NCBI RefSeq assembly: GCF_003331055.1
Contig: NZ_PUQD01000016.1
Location: forward strand, 16,007-80,006
Direction of reading: 5' to 3'
DNA length: 64,000 nucleotides
DNA from: Pseudomonas sp. AFG_SD02_1510_Pfu_092
Lineage (GTDB): Bacteria; Pseudomonadota; Gammaproteobacteria; Pseudomonadales; Pseudomonadaceae
Shown here: positions 18,645 through 29,666 of the stretch, one piece after another
Layout: each line of letters begins with the position of its first letter
Position numbering within the stretch: position 1 is the stretch's first letter
The notes under the pieces: model-generated
Database searches by the model: none
Seen by the model: only the letters and a program-made list of their open reading frames with translations
What the model was told of the DNA's origin: nothing
Position numbers and translations under genes: made by a program

Positions 18645-18697
18645 ACACCGCTGGCAACATACCGTTTTTATGACGGTCAGCCACGCGAGAGAGCACG

Positions 18698-19914
18698 ATG
18701 CCCCAGGCCGCCCACCTATCCCGAGCCCCCGATCCGCAGGGGCAAACCCTGGTCGAGCAGGAAAGCCGCCAGGGTGTCGAGCAAGCCTTCGCCCTGTTCA
18801 ATCAGGTGTCCAGTCAACTGAGCCAGTCCTACAGCCTGCTCGAAGCCCGGGTCAGCGAGCTCAAGGGCGAGCTGGCGGTGGTCAGCGCCCAGCGCATCGA
18901 TGAACTGAGCGAAAAGGAACGCCTGGCCAACCGCCTGCAGAACCTGCTGGACCTGCTGCCCGGTGGGGTCATCGTCATCGATGGTCAGGGCCTGGTGCAT
19001 GAAGCCAACCCGGCCGCCTGCGAGTTGCTCGGCGAGCCGTTGATCGGCCAGCTGTGGCGCCAAGTGATCGCCCGCAGCTTCGCCCCGCGCAAGGACGACG
19101 GCCACGAAGTCTCGCTGCGTGACGGGCGCCGCCTGTCCATCGCCACCCGCTCGCTGGATGCCGAACCCGGCCAGTTGGTATTGCTCAACGACCTGACCGA
19201 AACCCGTCGCCTGCAAGACCAACTGGCGCGCCACGAGCGCCTGTCGTCGCTGGGGCGCATGGTGGCCTCGCTGGCTCATCAGATCCGCACGCCATTGTCG
19301 GCGGCCATGCTCTACGCCGGGCACCTGGCCGACCCCGAGCAGGACCTGGGCGCGGAAACCCGCCAGCGCTTTGCCGGCACCCTGAAGGAACGCCTGCACG
19401 AGCTGGAGCACCAGGTGCGCGACATGCTGGTGTTCGCCCGTGGCGAGCTGCCGCTGGGCGATCGGGTCACCCCGAAAGCCTTGTTCCAGGCCTTGCAGCA
19501 GGCGGCCCAGGCGCATGTGCAAGGGCACGCCGTGCGCTGGCAGTGCGACAGCCACCTGGGTGAGCTGCTGTGCAACCGCGACACCCTGGTCGGCGCCTTG
19601 CTCAACCTGATCGAGAACGCCCTGCAGGCCAGCGACGGCCCGGCACGGCTGAAGGTGCACCTGTTCCGCCGCGAGCGCACCCTGCAGCTGTGCGTGAGCG
19701 ATGCCGGTAGCGGCATCGACGCCGACCTGCTTGGCCGCCTGGGCGAACCGTTCCTGACTACAAAGGCCACCGGCACCGGCCTGGGCCTGGCCGTGGTCAA
19801 GGCGGTGGTGCGCGCACACCAGGGCACGCTCAGCCTGCGCTCGAAGCGCGGCCGGGGCACCTGCGTGCGGGTCGAGCTGCCGTTGATCGACGGGCAACTG
19901 GCGGAGGGCGCGTG

Positions 19915-19915
<1 letters not shown>
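18698..19915 (+). CDS. fleS: Flagellar sensor histidine kinase FleS
   Basis: A 405-residue soluble histidine kinase. No transmembrane segment is seen, so it senses a cytoplasmic cue. A coiled N-terminal region is followed by a PAS-like domain (residues about 85-160, LLDLLPGGVIVIDGQG). The phosphorylated histidine is about H194 in SLAHQIRTPLSAA. The ATPase domain shows NLIENALQAS, DAGSGID and GTGLGLAVVKAVV boxes. It phosphorylates FleR to switch on the next class of flagellar genes. Its stop shares a base with the fleR start. Confidence 0.95.
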
Positions 19916-21270
<1,355 letters not shown>

Positions 21271-21299
21271 TTGACACTGCATCTGCTTGCGCATGCGGC

Positions 21300-21391
21300 C
21301 CCTGTGGGAGCGGGTTTACCCGCGAACACCGGCGAAGCCGGTGCCATGCACCGTGTCGAATTCTTCGCGGGTAAACCCGCTCCCACAAGGG
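21300..21391. repeat. REP pair between fleR and fliE
   Basis: A minus-orientation REP (21300-21330), an ACCGGC...GCCGGT stem, then a plus-orientation REP (21361-21391). The pair can fold into a long cruciform just upstream of the fliE sigma54 motif. Confidence 0.9.
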
Positions 21392-21413
21392 ATGTTGCCA
21401 GAACTCTGCAGGC

Positions 21414-21430
21414 TGGCACCTTTGTTGCTT
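21414..21430 (+). promoter_or_regulatory. Sigma54 promoter of the fliE operon
   Basis: TGGCACCTTTGTTGCTT has the -24 GG and -12 GC ten bases apart and nearly ideal flanks. The start would fall near 21440, about 50 bases before fliE. Confidence 0.87.
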
Positions 21431-21490
21431 TAGGTAGGCTATCCGCCGCATCACTGTCAAAAAAATGCGGCCGCAGGAGAGAGAAGGGTC

Positions 21491-21823
21491 ATGAGCCAAG
21501 GTGTTGAATTCAATCGTCTGATGTTGGACATGCGGGCCATGCAGGCCGACGCCATGTCGCTGCCCAAGGTGGCTGCTGCTCCCGAGCTTGCGCCAGGGCA
21601 GAGTACCTTTGCCGACATGCTCGGCCAGGCCATCGGCAAGGTGCATGAGACGCAGCAGGCTTCGACCCAGCTGGCCAACGCTTTCGAGATTGGCAAGAGC
21701 GGTGTCGACCTGACCGACGTGATGATCGCTTCGCAAAAGGCCAGCGTCTCGATGCAGGCCCTGACCCAGGTACGCAACAAGCTGGTCCAGGCGTACCAGG
21801 ACATCATGCAGATGCCGGTTTGA
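21491..21823 (+). CDS. fliE: Flagellar hook-basal body protein FliE
   Basis: A 110-residue protein that links the MS ring (FliF) to the proximal rod and is the first substrate exported for rod building. The C-terminal two thirds carry the family signature: [20 protein letters not shown], then a helical stretch ending [11 protein letters not shown]. Length is normal. It is the first gene of the sigma54-driven fliEFG run, and fliF follows after 15 bases. Confidence 0.95.
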   Translation: MSQGVEFNRLMLDMRAMQADAMSLPKVAAAPELAPGQSTFADMLGQAIGKVHETQQASTQLANAFEIGKSGVDLTDVMIASQKASVSMQALTQVRNKLVQAYQDIMQMPV

Positions 21824-21838
21824 GGACGGACGTAGACC

Positions 21839-23617
21839 ATGGCTGAAGCAGTCGTCGACAACGCCCCTGTGAAGAGTGGCCCGCCAGCGGCCAAGCCGCC
21901 GCTGTTCGGCATGGCGTTTCTGGAAAACATCGCGCAGATGCCCATACTGCGTCAGGTCGGCCTGCTGGTCGGCCTGGCCGCCAGCGTGGCGATCGGCTTT
22001 GCCGTGGTCCTGTGGTCGCAACAACCCGACTACCGTCCGCTGTACGGCAGCCTGGCGGGCATGGACACCAAGCAGGTCATGGATACCCTGGCTGCGGCCG
22101 ACATCCCTTACAACGTCGAGCCCAACTCCGGTGCTCTGCTGGTCAAGGCCGACGACCTCTCCCGTGCGCGCCTGAAGCTGGCCGCTGCCGGCGTGGCGCC
22201 AAGCGACGGTAACGTCGGCTTCGAACTGCTCGACAAGGAGCAGGGCCTGGGCACCAGCCAGTTCATGGAAGCCACCCGCTATCGGCGCAGCCTGGAAGGC
22301 GAACTGGCACGTACCGTTTCCAGCCTGAACAACGTCAAGGGTGCACGCGTGCACCTGGCCATTCCGAAAAGCTCGGTGTTCGTCCGTGACGAACGCAAGC
22401 CCAGCGCCTCGGTGCTGGTCGAGCTGTACCCTGGCCGTGCGCTGGAAGCCGGGCAGGTGATGGCCATCGTCAACCTGGTCGCCACCAGCGTGCCGGAACT
22501 GGACAAGTCCCAGGTCACCGTGGTCGACCAGAAGGGCAACCTGCTGTCCGAGCAGATCCAGGACACCGCCCTGAGCCAGGCAGGCAAGCAGTTCGACTAC
22601 AGCCGCCGGGTGGAAAGCATGCTCACCCAGCGCGTGCACAACATTCTGCAGCCGGTGCTGGGCAATGACCGCTACAAGGCCGAGGTCTCCGCCGACCTCG
22701 ACTTCAGCGCGGTCGAGTCCACCTCCGAGCAGTTCAACCCTGACCAGCCGGCGCTGCGCAGCGAGCAGTCGGTCGACGAACAACGCGCCAGCAGCCAAGG
22801 CCCGCAAGGCGTGCCCGGGGCGCTGAGCAACCAGCCGCCAGGCCCTGCCTCGGCGCCGCAGACCACCGGTGGTGCGGCCACCCCGGCGTCGGCCATTCAG
22901 CCGGGCCAGCCGCTGGTGGATGCCAACGGTCAGCAGATCATGGACCCGGCCACCGGCCAGCCCATGCTCGCGCCGTACCCGTCGGACAAGCGCCAGCAAA
23001 GCACCAAGAACTTCGAGCTGGACCGTTCCATCAGCCACACCCGCCAGCAGCAGGGGCGCATGACCCGCCTGTCGGTGGCGGTAGTGGTGGATGACCAGGT
23101 CAAGATCGACCCGGCCAGCGGCGACGCCACCCGTACCCCGTGGGGCGCCGAAGACCTGGCACGCTTCACCCGCCTGGTGCAGGACGCGGTCGGTTTCGAT
23201 GCCAGCCGTGGCGACAGCGTGACGGTGATCAACGTGCCATTCGCTGCCGACCGCGGCGAAGAAATCAGCGACATCGCGTTCTATCAGCAGCCGTGGTTCT
23301 GGGACATCGTCAAGCAGGTGCTGGGCGTGGTGTTCATCCTGGTGCTGGTGTTCGGTGTGCTGCGGCCGGTGCTGAACAACATTACAGGGGGCGGCAAGCA
23401 GGCTGCTTCGGATAGCGACATGGAGCTGGGCGGCATGATCGGTCTGGATGGCGAACTGGCCAACGACCGCGTCAGCCTGGGTGGCCCGACAAGCATTCTG
23501 CTGCCTAGCCCGACCGAGGGTTACGAGGCACAGCTCAACGCAATCAAAGGCCTGGTGGCCGAAGACCCGGGCCGGGTTGCCCAGGTCGTGAAAGAGTGGA
23601 TCAACGCCGATGAGTGA
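21839..23617 (+). CDS. fliF: Flagellar MS-ring protein FliF
   Basis: A 592-residue inner-membrane protein forming the MS ring around the export gate. There is an N-terminal membrane helix (LLVGLAASVAIGFAVVLW, about residues 40-58) and a second near residue 487 (VVFILVLVFGVLRPVL). The YscJ/FliF ring-building motifs lie between (RYRRSLEGELARTVSSL), and a Pro/Gly/Gln-rich segment about 320-385 corresponds to the disordered periplasmic part. The C-terminal cytoplasmic tail binds FliG. It overlaps fliG by 8 bases. Confidence 0.96.
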   Translation: MAEAVVDNAPVKSGPPAAKPPLFGMAFLENIAQMPILRQVGLLVGLAASVAIGFAVVLWSQQPDYRPLYGSLAGMDTKQVMDTLAAADIPYNVEPNSGALLVKADDLSRARLKLAAAGVAPSDGNVGFELLDKEQGLGTSQFMEATRYRRSLEGELARTVSSLNNVKGARVHLAIPKSSVFVRDERKPSASVLVELYPGRALEAGQVMAIVNLVATSVPELDKSQVTVVDQKGNLLSEQIQDTALSQAGKQFDYSRRVESMLTQRVHNILQPVLGNDRYKAEVSADLDFSAVESTSEQFNPDQPALRSEQSVDEQRASSQGPQGVPGALSNQPPGPASAPQTTGGAATPASAIQPGQPLVDANGQQIMDPATGQPMLAPYPSDKRQQSTKNFELDRSISHTRQQQGRMTRLSVAVVVDDQVKIDPASGDATRTPWGAEDLARFTRLVQDAVGFDASRGDSVTVINVPFAADRGEEISDIAFYQQPWFWDIVKQVLGVVFILVLVFGVLRPVLNNITGGGKQAASDSDMELGGMIGLDGELANDRVSLGGPTSILLPSPTEGYEAQLNAIKGLVAEDPGRVAQVVKEWINADE

Positions 23618-24629
23618 TAACCGAGCCGTTACCGCCAAGCTGAGCCGCGTCGACAAGGCGGCGATCCTCCTGCTCTCGCTGGGCGAGACCGATGCGGCCC
23701 AGGTGCTGCGGCACATGGGGCCCAAGGAAGTGCAGCGGGTGGGTGTGGCCATGGCGCAGATGGGTAATGTGCACCGTGACCAGGTCGAGCAGGTGATGAG
23801 CGAGTTCGTCGAGATCGTCGGCGACCAGACCAGCCTGGGCGTGGGGTCCGATGCCTACATCCGCAAGATGCTCAACCAGGCCCTGGGCGAGGACAAGGCC
23901 AACGGCCTGGTCGACCGCATCCTGCTTGGCGGCAACACCAGCGGCCTGGACAGCCTCAAGTGGATGGAGCCGCGTGCCGTGGCCGATGTGATCCGCTACG
24001 AACACCCGCAGATCCAGGCGATCGTGGTCGCTTACCTCGACCCCGACCAGGCCGGCGAAGTGCTGAGCAACTTCGACCACAAGGTGCGCCTGGACATCGT
24101 CCTGCGCGTGTCGTCGCTCAACACCGTGCAACCGGCGGCGCTGAAGGAGCTGAACCAGATCCTCGAGAAGCAGTTCTCGGGCAACTCCAACGCCGCGCGT
24201 ACCACCCTGGGTGGTATCAAGCGTGCCGCCGACATCATGAACTTCCTCGACAGCTCGGTGGAAGGCGCACTGATGGACTCTATCCGCGAGATCGACAGCG
24301 AACTGTCGGAGCAGATCGAAGACCTGATGTTCGTCTTCAACAACCTGGCCGACGTCGACGACCGTGGTATCCAGGCGCTGCTGCGCGAAGTCTCGTCCGA
24401 TGTGCTGGTGGTGTCGCTCAAGGGTGCCGACGAGCGGGTCAAGGACAAGGTCTTCAAGAACATGTCCAAGCGCGCTTCGGAACTGCTGCGCGACGACCTG
24501 GAAGCCAAGGGGCCGGTACGGGTCAGCGACGTGGAAACGGCGCAGAAGGAAATCCTCACCATCGCCCGGCGCATGGCCGAGGCCGGCGAAATCGTGCTTG
24601 GCGGCAAGGGCGCCGAGGAAATGATTTAA
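23610..24629 (+). CDS. fliG: Flagellar motor switch protein FliG
   Basis: A 339-residue C-ring protein that connects FliF to FliM and contacts the stator through its C-terminal charged helix. The conserved EHPQ segment (IRYEHPQIQAIVVAYL) is in the middle domain, and the torque helix includes ALLREVSSDVLVVSLKGADE and RAS-ELLRDDLE. Length and domain order are normal. It overlaps fliF, but a REP pair separates it from fliH. Confidence 0.96.
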   Translation: MSDNRAVTAKLSRVDKAAILLLSLGETDAAQVLRHMGPKEVQRVGVAMAQMGNVHRDQVEQVMSEFVEIVGDQTSLGVGSDAYIRKMLNQALGEDKANGLVDRILLGGNTSGLDSLKWMEPRAVADVIRYEHPQIQAIVVAYLDPDQAGEVLSNFDHKVRLDIVLRVSSLNTVQPAALKELNQILEKQFSGNSNAARTTLGGIKRAADIMNFLDSSVEGALMDSIREIDSELSEQIEDLMFVFNNLADVDDRGIQALLREVSSDVLVVSLKGADERVKDKVFKNMSKRASELLRDDLEAKGPVRVSDVETAQKEILTIARRMAEAGEIVLGGKGAEEMI

Positions 24630-24660
24630 GGTACTCGCAATCTGAAGGCCGACGCCGGCC

Positions 24661-24755
24661 CCTTGTGGGAGCGGGTTTACCCGCGAAGGCGTCGGGCCTT
24701 GCGATAGAGGTTGTCGCTGCCGACGCATTCGCGGGTAAACCCGCTCCCACAGGGA
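24661..24755. repeat. REP pair between fliG and fliH
   Basis: A minus-orientation copy at 24661-24692 and a plus-orientation copy at 24721-24755 fill most of the 162-base gap that breaks the otherwise overlapping fliEFG/fliHIJ run. No promoter motif was seen in the gap. Confidence 0.9.
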
Positions 24756-24791
24756 CCGTGTCGGCTGAACATGGTTTGAGAACATGACAGC

Positions 24792-25580
24792 ATGCCCACC
24801 AAAGAACATCACCCCAGCGACCTGATTCGCGCCCACGACCTCGAGGGCGTGGATGTGTGGGCGCTGCCCAGCTTCGACCCTGCGCCTGAACCGGAGCCAG
24901 AGCCGGAACCGGAGGTGATCGAGGAAGAAATCGAGGAAGTGCCGCTGGAAGAAGTCCAGCCGCTGACCCTGGAAGAGCTCGAGGCCATCCGCCAGGAGGC
25001 CTACAACGAGGGCTTCGCCACCGGTGAGCGCGAGGGCTTCCACAGCACCCAGCTAAAAGTCCGTCAGGAAGCCGAAGAAGCCCTGAAAACCAAGCTGGAA
25101 AGCCTCGAGCGGCTGATGGTCAACCTCATGCAGCCCATCGCCGAACAGGACACGCAGATCGAGAAGACCCTGGTTCATCTGGTGGCGCACATGACGCGCC
25201 AGGTGATCGGTCGCGAACTGCGCAGTGATTCCAGCCAGATCAGCCAGGTACTGCGCGAAGCGCTCAAGCTGTTGCCCATGGGCGCGGAGAACATCCGCAT
25301 CCACCTCAACCCGCAGGATTTCGAGCTGGCCAAGGCCCTGCGCGAACGCCATGAGGAAAACTGGCGGCTGCTCGAAGACAGCGCGCTGCTGCCAGGCGGC
25401 TGCCGCATCGAGACCGCGCACAGCCGCATCGACGCGAGCATGGAAACCCGCATCGAGAAAGTCGTGGCGCAACTGTTCGACCAGTTGCACGACCACTCGC
25501 TGCACCCGGCAGCGCCAGACCTGTCGCTAGACCTGGCCAGCCCGCCAGCGCGCGCCGTGGATAGCCAAGATGCACCTTGA
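24792..25580 (+). CDS. fliH: Flagellar export ATPase regulator FliH
   Basis: A 262-residue protein that forms a dimer, holds FliI in an inactive state and docks it to the C-ring and FlhA. The N-terminus contains a Glu-Pro repeat ([11 protein letters not shown], residues about 33-45) followed by an acidic stretch. A long coiled-coil (about 55-120) and a C-terminal domain ([17 protein letters not shown]) follow. The repeat may be a flexible linker, and its length may vary between strains. It overlaps fliI by 11 bases. Confidence 0.93.
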   Translation: MPTKEHHPSDLIRAHDLEGVDVWALPSFDPAPEPEPEPEPEVIEEEIEEVPLEEVQPLTLEELEAIRQEAYNEGFATGEREGFHSTQLKVRQEAEEALKTKLESLERLMVNLMQPIAEQDTQIEKTLVHLVAHMTRQVIGRELRSDSSQISQVLREALKLLPMGAENIRIHLNPQDFELAKALRERHEENWRLLEDSALLPGGCRIETAHSRIDASMETRIEKVVAQLFDQLHDHSLHPAAPDLSLDLASPPARAVDSQDAP

Positions 25581-26928
25581 ACGCACCAGTTTCGGCAAGC
25601 GCCTGGGCAGTTATGCCGAGGCCATCGAGCTGCCGGCGCAACCCGTCGTCGAAGGCCGCCTGCTGCGCATGGTCGGCCTCACCCTGGAGGCCGAAGGCCT
25701 GCGCGCGGCAGTCGGCAGCCGCTGCCTGGTGATCAACGACGACAGCTACCACCCGGTGCAGGTCGAAGCCGAAGTCATGGGTTTTGCCGGGCCCAAGGTG
25801 TTTCTCATGCCGGTCGGCAGCCTGGTCGGCATCGCCCCCGGCGCGCGGGTGGTGCCGCTGGATGACGGTGGCCGCCTGCCGATGGGCATGAGCATGCTCG
25901 GCCGGGTGCTCGACGGCGCCGGCCGCGCGCTGGATGGCAAGGGCGGGATGAAGGCCGAGGACTGGGTGCCGATGGACGGCCCGGTGATCAACCCGCTCAA
26001 CCGCGACCCGATCAGCAAGCCGCTGGATGTGGGCATCCGCAGCATCAATGGCCTGCTCACCGTCGGCCGTGGCCAGCGCCTGGGGCTGTTCGCCGGTACC
26101 GGCGTGGGCAAATCGGTGTTGCTGGGCATGATGACCCGCTTCACCGAAGCCGAGATCATCGTGGTCGGCCTGATCGGTGAGCGGGGCCGCGAGGTGAAGG
26201 AATTCATCGAGCACATTCTCGGTGAAGAGGGCCTCAAACGCTCGGTGGTGGTCGCTTCGCCCGCCGACGATGCGCCGCTGATGCGCTTGCGCGCCGCGAT
26301 GTACTGCACGCGAATTGCCGAGTACTTCCGCGACAAGGGCAAGAACGTGCTGTTGCTGATGGACTCGCTGACCCGTTTCGCCCAGGCCCAGCGGGAAATC
26401 GCCCTGGCCATCGGCGAGCCGCCGGCCACCCGCGGTTACCCGCCGTCGGTGTTCGCCAAGCTGCCCAAGCTGGTGGAGCGGGCCGGTAACGGTGAGCCGG
26501 GTGGTGGCTCGATCACCGCGTTCTATACCGTGTTGTCCGAAGGTGACGACCAGCAGGACCCGATTGCCGACTCGGCGCGTGGCGTGCTCGACGGCCACTT
26601 CGTGCTGTCGCGACGGCTGGCCGAAGAAGGCCATTACCCGGCCATCGACATCGAGGCGTCGATCAGCCGGGTGATGCCGCAAGTGGTCGATGCCGATCAC
26701 CTGCGCCAGGCGCAGAAGTTCAAGCAGCTATGGTCGCGCCTGTCGCAAAGCCGCGACCTGATCAGCGTGGGCGCCTACGTGGCGGGGGGCGACCCGGAAA
26801 CCGACCTGGCCATCGCCCTGCAATCGAAGCTGGTGGATTTTTTGCGCCAGGGCCTGAGCGAGAAGGTCGGCATGGCGCAGAGCCGCGAACAGCTGGGGTC
26901 GATCTTCGCGCCCCCGGCGGGCGGTTGA
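25570..26928 (+). CDS. fliI: Flagellum-specific ATPase FliI
   Basis: A 452-residue ATPase of the F1-beta-like type that helps unfold and release export substrates. Walker A is [15 protein letters not shown] near residue 175; the catalytic region has [13 protein letters not shown] and a Walker B region [16 protein letters not shown], and the [19 protein letters not shown] signature is present. Length matches the family. It is followed six bases later by fliJ. Confidence 0.97.
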   Translation: MHLERTSFGKRLGSYAEAIELPAQPVVEGRLLRMVGLTLEAEGLRAAVGSRCLVINDDSYHPVQVEAEVMGFAGPKVFLMPVGSLVGIAPGARVVPLDDGGRLPMGMSMLGRVLDGAGRALDGKGGMKAEDWVPMDGPVINPLNRDPISKPLDVGIRSINGLLTVGRGQRLGLFAGTGVGKSVLLGMMTRFTEAEIIVVGLIGERGREVKEFIEHILGEEGLKRSVVVASPADDAPLMRLRAAMYCTRIAEYFRDKGKNVLLLMDSLTRFAQAQREIALAIGEPPATRGYPPSVFAKLPKLVERAGNGEPGGGSITAFYTVLSEGDDQQDPIADSARGVLDGHFVLSRRLAEEGHYPAIDIEASISRVMPQVVDADHLRQAQKFKQLWSRLSQSRDLISVGAYVAGGDPETDLAIALQSKLVDFLRQGLSEKVGMAQSREQLGSIFAPPAGG

Positions 26929-26934
26929 TAGGCC

Positions 26935-27387
26935 ATGGCGCAGCCCGGACGCGCCGCGCGCCTGGCGCCGGTGGTGGACATGGCCGAGCAGGCCGAGCGC
27001 AAGGCCGCCGAACGCCTGGGGCATTTCCAGCAGCAGGTGGCCATGGCCCAGGCCAAGCTGGCCGAGCTGGAGCGCTTTCGTGAGGATTACCAGCTGCAGT
27101 GGATCAACCGTGGCGGGCAGGGCGTCAATGGCAGCTGGCTGGTCAATTACCAACGCTTTCTCGGCCAGCTGGAAACAGCCATGACCCAGCAGCGCCAGAG
27201 CCTGGTCTGGCACCAGAACAACCTCAACAACGCCCGTGGTATCTGGCAGCAGGCCTATGCCCGGGTGGAAGGCTTGCGCAAGCTGGTGCAGCGCTACCTG
27301 GACGAAGCCCGGCGCGCCGAGGACAAGCGCGAACAGCGTTTGCTCGACGAACTGTCGCAGCGCCTGCCGCGGCAGAATCACCTATAA
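26935..27387 (+). CDS. fliJ: Flagellar export chaperone FliJ
   Basis: A 150-residue coiled-coil protein, the stalk-like partner of FliI and an escort for cap and hook-filament-junction chaperones. Almost the whole sequence is charged helix (AEQAERKAAERLGHFQQQVA), as expected. It ends the fliHIJ group; a REP pair follows. Confidence 0.92.
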   Translation: MAQPGRAARLAPVVDMAEQAERKAAERLGHFQQQVAMAQAKLAELERFREDYQLQWINRGGQGVNGSWLVNYQRFLGQLETAMTQQRQSLVWHQNNLNNARGIWQQAYARVEGLRKLVQRYLDEARRAEDKREQRLLDELSQRLPRQNHL

Positions 27388-27394
27388 CCTGCAC

Positions 27395-27486
27395 TGGCCT
27401 CTTCGCGGGTAAACCCGCTCCCACAGGTACTGCACAGGGCCCAAGCCTTATGCGGTACCTGTGGGAGCTGGCTTGCCGGCGATAGG
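27395..27486. repeat. REP pair between fliJ and hsbA
   Basis: A plus-orientation consensus copy at 27395-27427 and a degenerate minus-orientation copy at 27458-27486 (GGGAGCTGGCTTGCCGGCG). The degenerate copy overlaps a sigma54-like spacing motif. Confidence 0.88.
27461..27477 (+). promoter_or_regulatory. Possible sigma54-like motif inside a REP, upstream of hsbA
   Basis: GTGGGAGCTGGCTTGCC has GG-N10-GC spacing and a good TTGCC -12 half, but the -24 half (TGGGAGC) is poor. It is also simply the palindrome of a diverged REP, so this may be coincidence. It lies about 136 bases before the hsbA start. Confidence 0.3.
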
Positions 27487-27612
27487 TCCAGGACAGGCAG
27501 CACAAGACAGTTGCTCCAACATGCAACGCGGGAGCCGTGTGCTTGCCACCAATGGCATCGCCTGCTAAACCTTTAAGGAGTTGCATTCGCCATCATCGAA
27601 GGAATCGCTAGC

Positions 27613-27918
27613 ATGGCAGTCGAGACTGATTTTTCACAGGATGGAAAAAAGCTGACGATCAAGATCAAGGGGCGCTTCGATTTCGGCAAGCATCAGGAAT
27701 TTCGTGACGCCTACGAACGCCAGCCGTGTCGGCCTGATTCGGTGGTCGTCGACCTGAAGGACACCACCTACCTCGACAGTTCCGCACTCGGCATGCTGCT
27801 GATGTTGCGCGATCACGCCGGCGGCGACGAGTCGGACGTGCGGGTGGTGCATACCAGCTCCGATGTGCGCAAGATCCTCGCCATTTCCAATTTCGAAAAA
27901 CTCTTCGATATCAGTTGA
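27613..27918 (+). CDS. hsbA: Anti-sigma factor antagonist HsbA (STAS domain)
   Basis: A 101-residue single STAS-domain protein. The regulatory serine is S56 in TYLDSSALGMLLM, the usual target of a partner-switching kinase and phosphatase. In P. aeruginosa the homologue HsbA shuttles between the anti-sigma factor FlgM and the diguanylate cyclase HsbD, linking swimming and surface life. The following genes encode the cognate switch protein HsbR and the phosphotransfer protein HptB, giving the same three-gene set. It is preceded by GAAGGAATCG and a 225-base gap containing a REP pair. Confidence 0.88.
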   Translation: MAVETDFSQDGKKLTIKIKGRFDFGKHQEFRDAYERQPCRPDSVVVDLKDTTYLDSSALGMLLMLRDHAGGDESDVRVVHTSSDVRKILAISNFEKLFDIS

Positions 27919-27926
27919 GCGCCGAC

Positions 27927-29618
27927 ATGCCGGCCGAACAGGCGTTGACCGTGCTGGTCGCCGAAGACGGTGCCGCTGACCGCATGCTGCTGGCGCAGAT
28001 CGTCCGCCGTCAGGGCCACCAGGTATTCACCGCGGAAAACGGCGCGCAGGCGGTGGCGCTGTTCGTCGAGCGGCGCCCGCAACTGGTGTTGCTGGACGCG
28101 CTGATGCCGGTGATGGACGGCTTCGAGGCGGCGCGGCAGATCAAGGCCTTGGCCGGCGAGGCGCTGGTGCCGATCATCTTCCTCACCTCGCTGAACGAGG
28201 AAGAGGCCCTGGTGCGCTGCCTGGAGGCCGGTGGCGATGACTTCATGGCCAAGCCCTACAGTGCGGTGATCCTCGGCGCCAAGATTCGCGCGATGGACCG
28301 CCTGCGCCGGTTGCAGGCCACCGTGCTGGCGCAGCGCGACCAGATTACCCGGCACCACCACCATTTGCTCAACGAGCAGCGGGTGGCCAAGGCGGTGTTC
28401 GACAAGGTGGCCCACTCCGGCTGCCTGGCTGCGCCCAACATCCGCTACCTGCAATCGCCGTATGCGCTGTTCAACGGCGACCTGATGCTGGCCGCGTTCA
28501 CCCCCTCCGGCGAAATGCGCTTGCTGCTCGGCGATTTTACCGGCCACGGCCTGCCGGCGGCGGTAGGCGCAATGCCGCTGGCGGAAGTGTTCTACGGCAT
28601 GACCGCCAAGGGCTACGGCATGGCGCAGATCCTGCGCGAAATGAACGCCAAGCTCAAACGCATCCTGCCGGTGGACATGTTCTGCTGTGCGCTGCTGCTC
28701 AACCTCAGCATGCAGCGCGGTTCGGTCGAGGTCTGGAACGGCGGCATGCCGGATGGCTACCGGCTGTCGGTGGATGGCCAGGTGCTCTCGGCATTGGGGT
28801 CGCGGCACCTGCCGCTGGGCATTCTCGACGCCGAGCGTTTCGATGACAGCACCGAGGTGCTGCCGCTGGCGGCGGGTGAGCGCTTGCTGCTGTTGTCGGA
28901 TGGCGTGATCGACACCGCCGACGATCAGGAGCGCCTGTTCGGCGTGCAGCGCCTGCACCAGGTGCTGGCCGACAACCGTGACCCGGCACGCCTGTTCGAC
29001 GAAGTGATGCAGGCCCTGGAGCGCTTTGGCGGCAGCCCGCGCGACGACATCAGCCTGTGCGACATCCGCATGTTCAGCGCCGAAGAGCGGGTGCCGGCAC
29101 CGATGATCTACTCTGACAGTGGCCGCTCCAGCCCGCTGGACTGGTCGCTGGGGTTCGAGGTGCGCGGCGAGAGCCTGAAGCGTTTCAACCCGGTGCCGTA
29201 TCTGGTGCAGTTGTTGCAGGAGATTCACGGCCTGCGCGCGCGCACCGGCAGCCTGCACAGTGTGCTCAGCGAGCTGTATTCCAACGCCCTCGAGCATGGC
29301 GTGCTGGGCCTGGATTCGCAGCTCAAATGCGATGTCCAGGGCTTTGCCGACTATTATCAGCAACGCGCGCGGCGCCTGGGCGCGCTGACTGACGGTTACG
29401 TGCGTATCGATCTGCGGGTTGAACCGCATGCCGATGGCGGGCGTCTGATGATCGAAGTGCGTGACAGCGGCGCCGGCTTCGACGTACAGCGCGTGCTGTC
29501 GCGGCCTGCGCTGGAGCAGGGCCTGAGCGGCCGGGGCGTGAACCTGGTGCAGCGGCTGGCCGACAGCGCCTGCTGGCGTGAAGGTGGGCGCTGCGCGCAG
29601 GTGGCGTTCGTCTGGTGA
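27927..29618 (+). CDS. hsbR: Response regulator with PP2C phosphatase and anti-sigma kinase domains (HsbR)
   Basis: A 563-residue three-domain protein. The receiver (1-120) has phospho-acceptor D57 in LVLLDALMPVMDG. A coiled linker leads to a SpoIIE-type PP2C phosphatase (about 160-385) with LLGDFTGHGLPAAVGAMPL and LLLLSDGVIDTADD. A HATPase kinase domain (about 420-563) has LSELYSNALEHGVLG and SGAGFDV. It matches P. aeruginosa HsbR, which phosphorylates or dephosphorylates HsbA depending on phosphorelay input through HptB. ATG 27927 was preferred; a TTG at 27915 overlapping the hsbA stop is an alternative, and neither has a strong ribosome site. Confidence 0.88.
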   Translation: MPAEQALTVLVAEDGAADRMLLAQIVRRQGHQVFTAENGAQAVALFVERRPQLVLLDALMPVMDGFEAARQIKALAGEALVPIIFLTSLNEEEALVRCLEAGGDDFMAKPYSAVILGAKIRAMDRLRRLQATVLAQRDQITRHHHHLLNEQRVAKAVFDKVAHSGCLAAPNIRYLQSPYALFNGDLMLAAFTPSGEMRLLLGDFTGHGLPAAVGAMPLAEVFYGMTAKGYGMAQILREMNAKLKRILPVDMFCCALLLNLSMQRGSVEVWNGGMPDGYRLSVDGQVLSALGSRHLPLGILDAERFDDSTEVLPLAAGERLLLLSDGVIDTADDQERLFGVQRLHQVLADNRDPARLFDEVMQALERFGGSPRDDISLCDIRMFSAEERVPAPMIYSDSGRSSPLDWSLGFEVRGESLKRFNPVPYLVQLLQEIHGLRARTGSLHSVLSELYSNALEHGVLGLDSQLKCDVQGFADYYQQRARRLGALTDGYVRIDLRVEPHADGGRLMIEVRDSGAGFDVQRVLSRPALEQGLSGRGVNLVQRLADSACWREGGRCAQVAFVW

Positions 29619-29666
29619 GCCACGGGCTGGCTCGGGCATAATCTGGCTTGATCAAGGAGCGAACAA

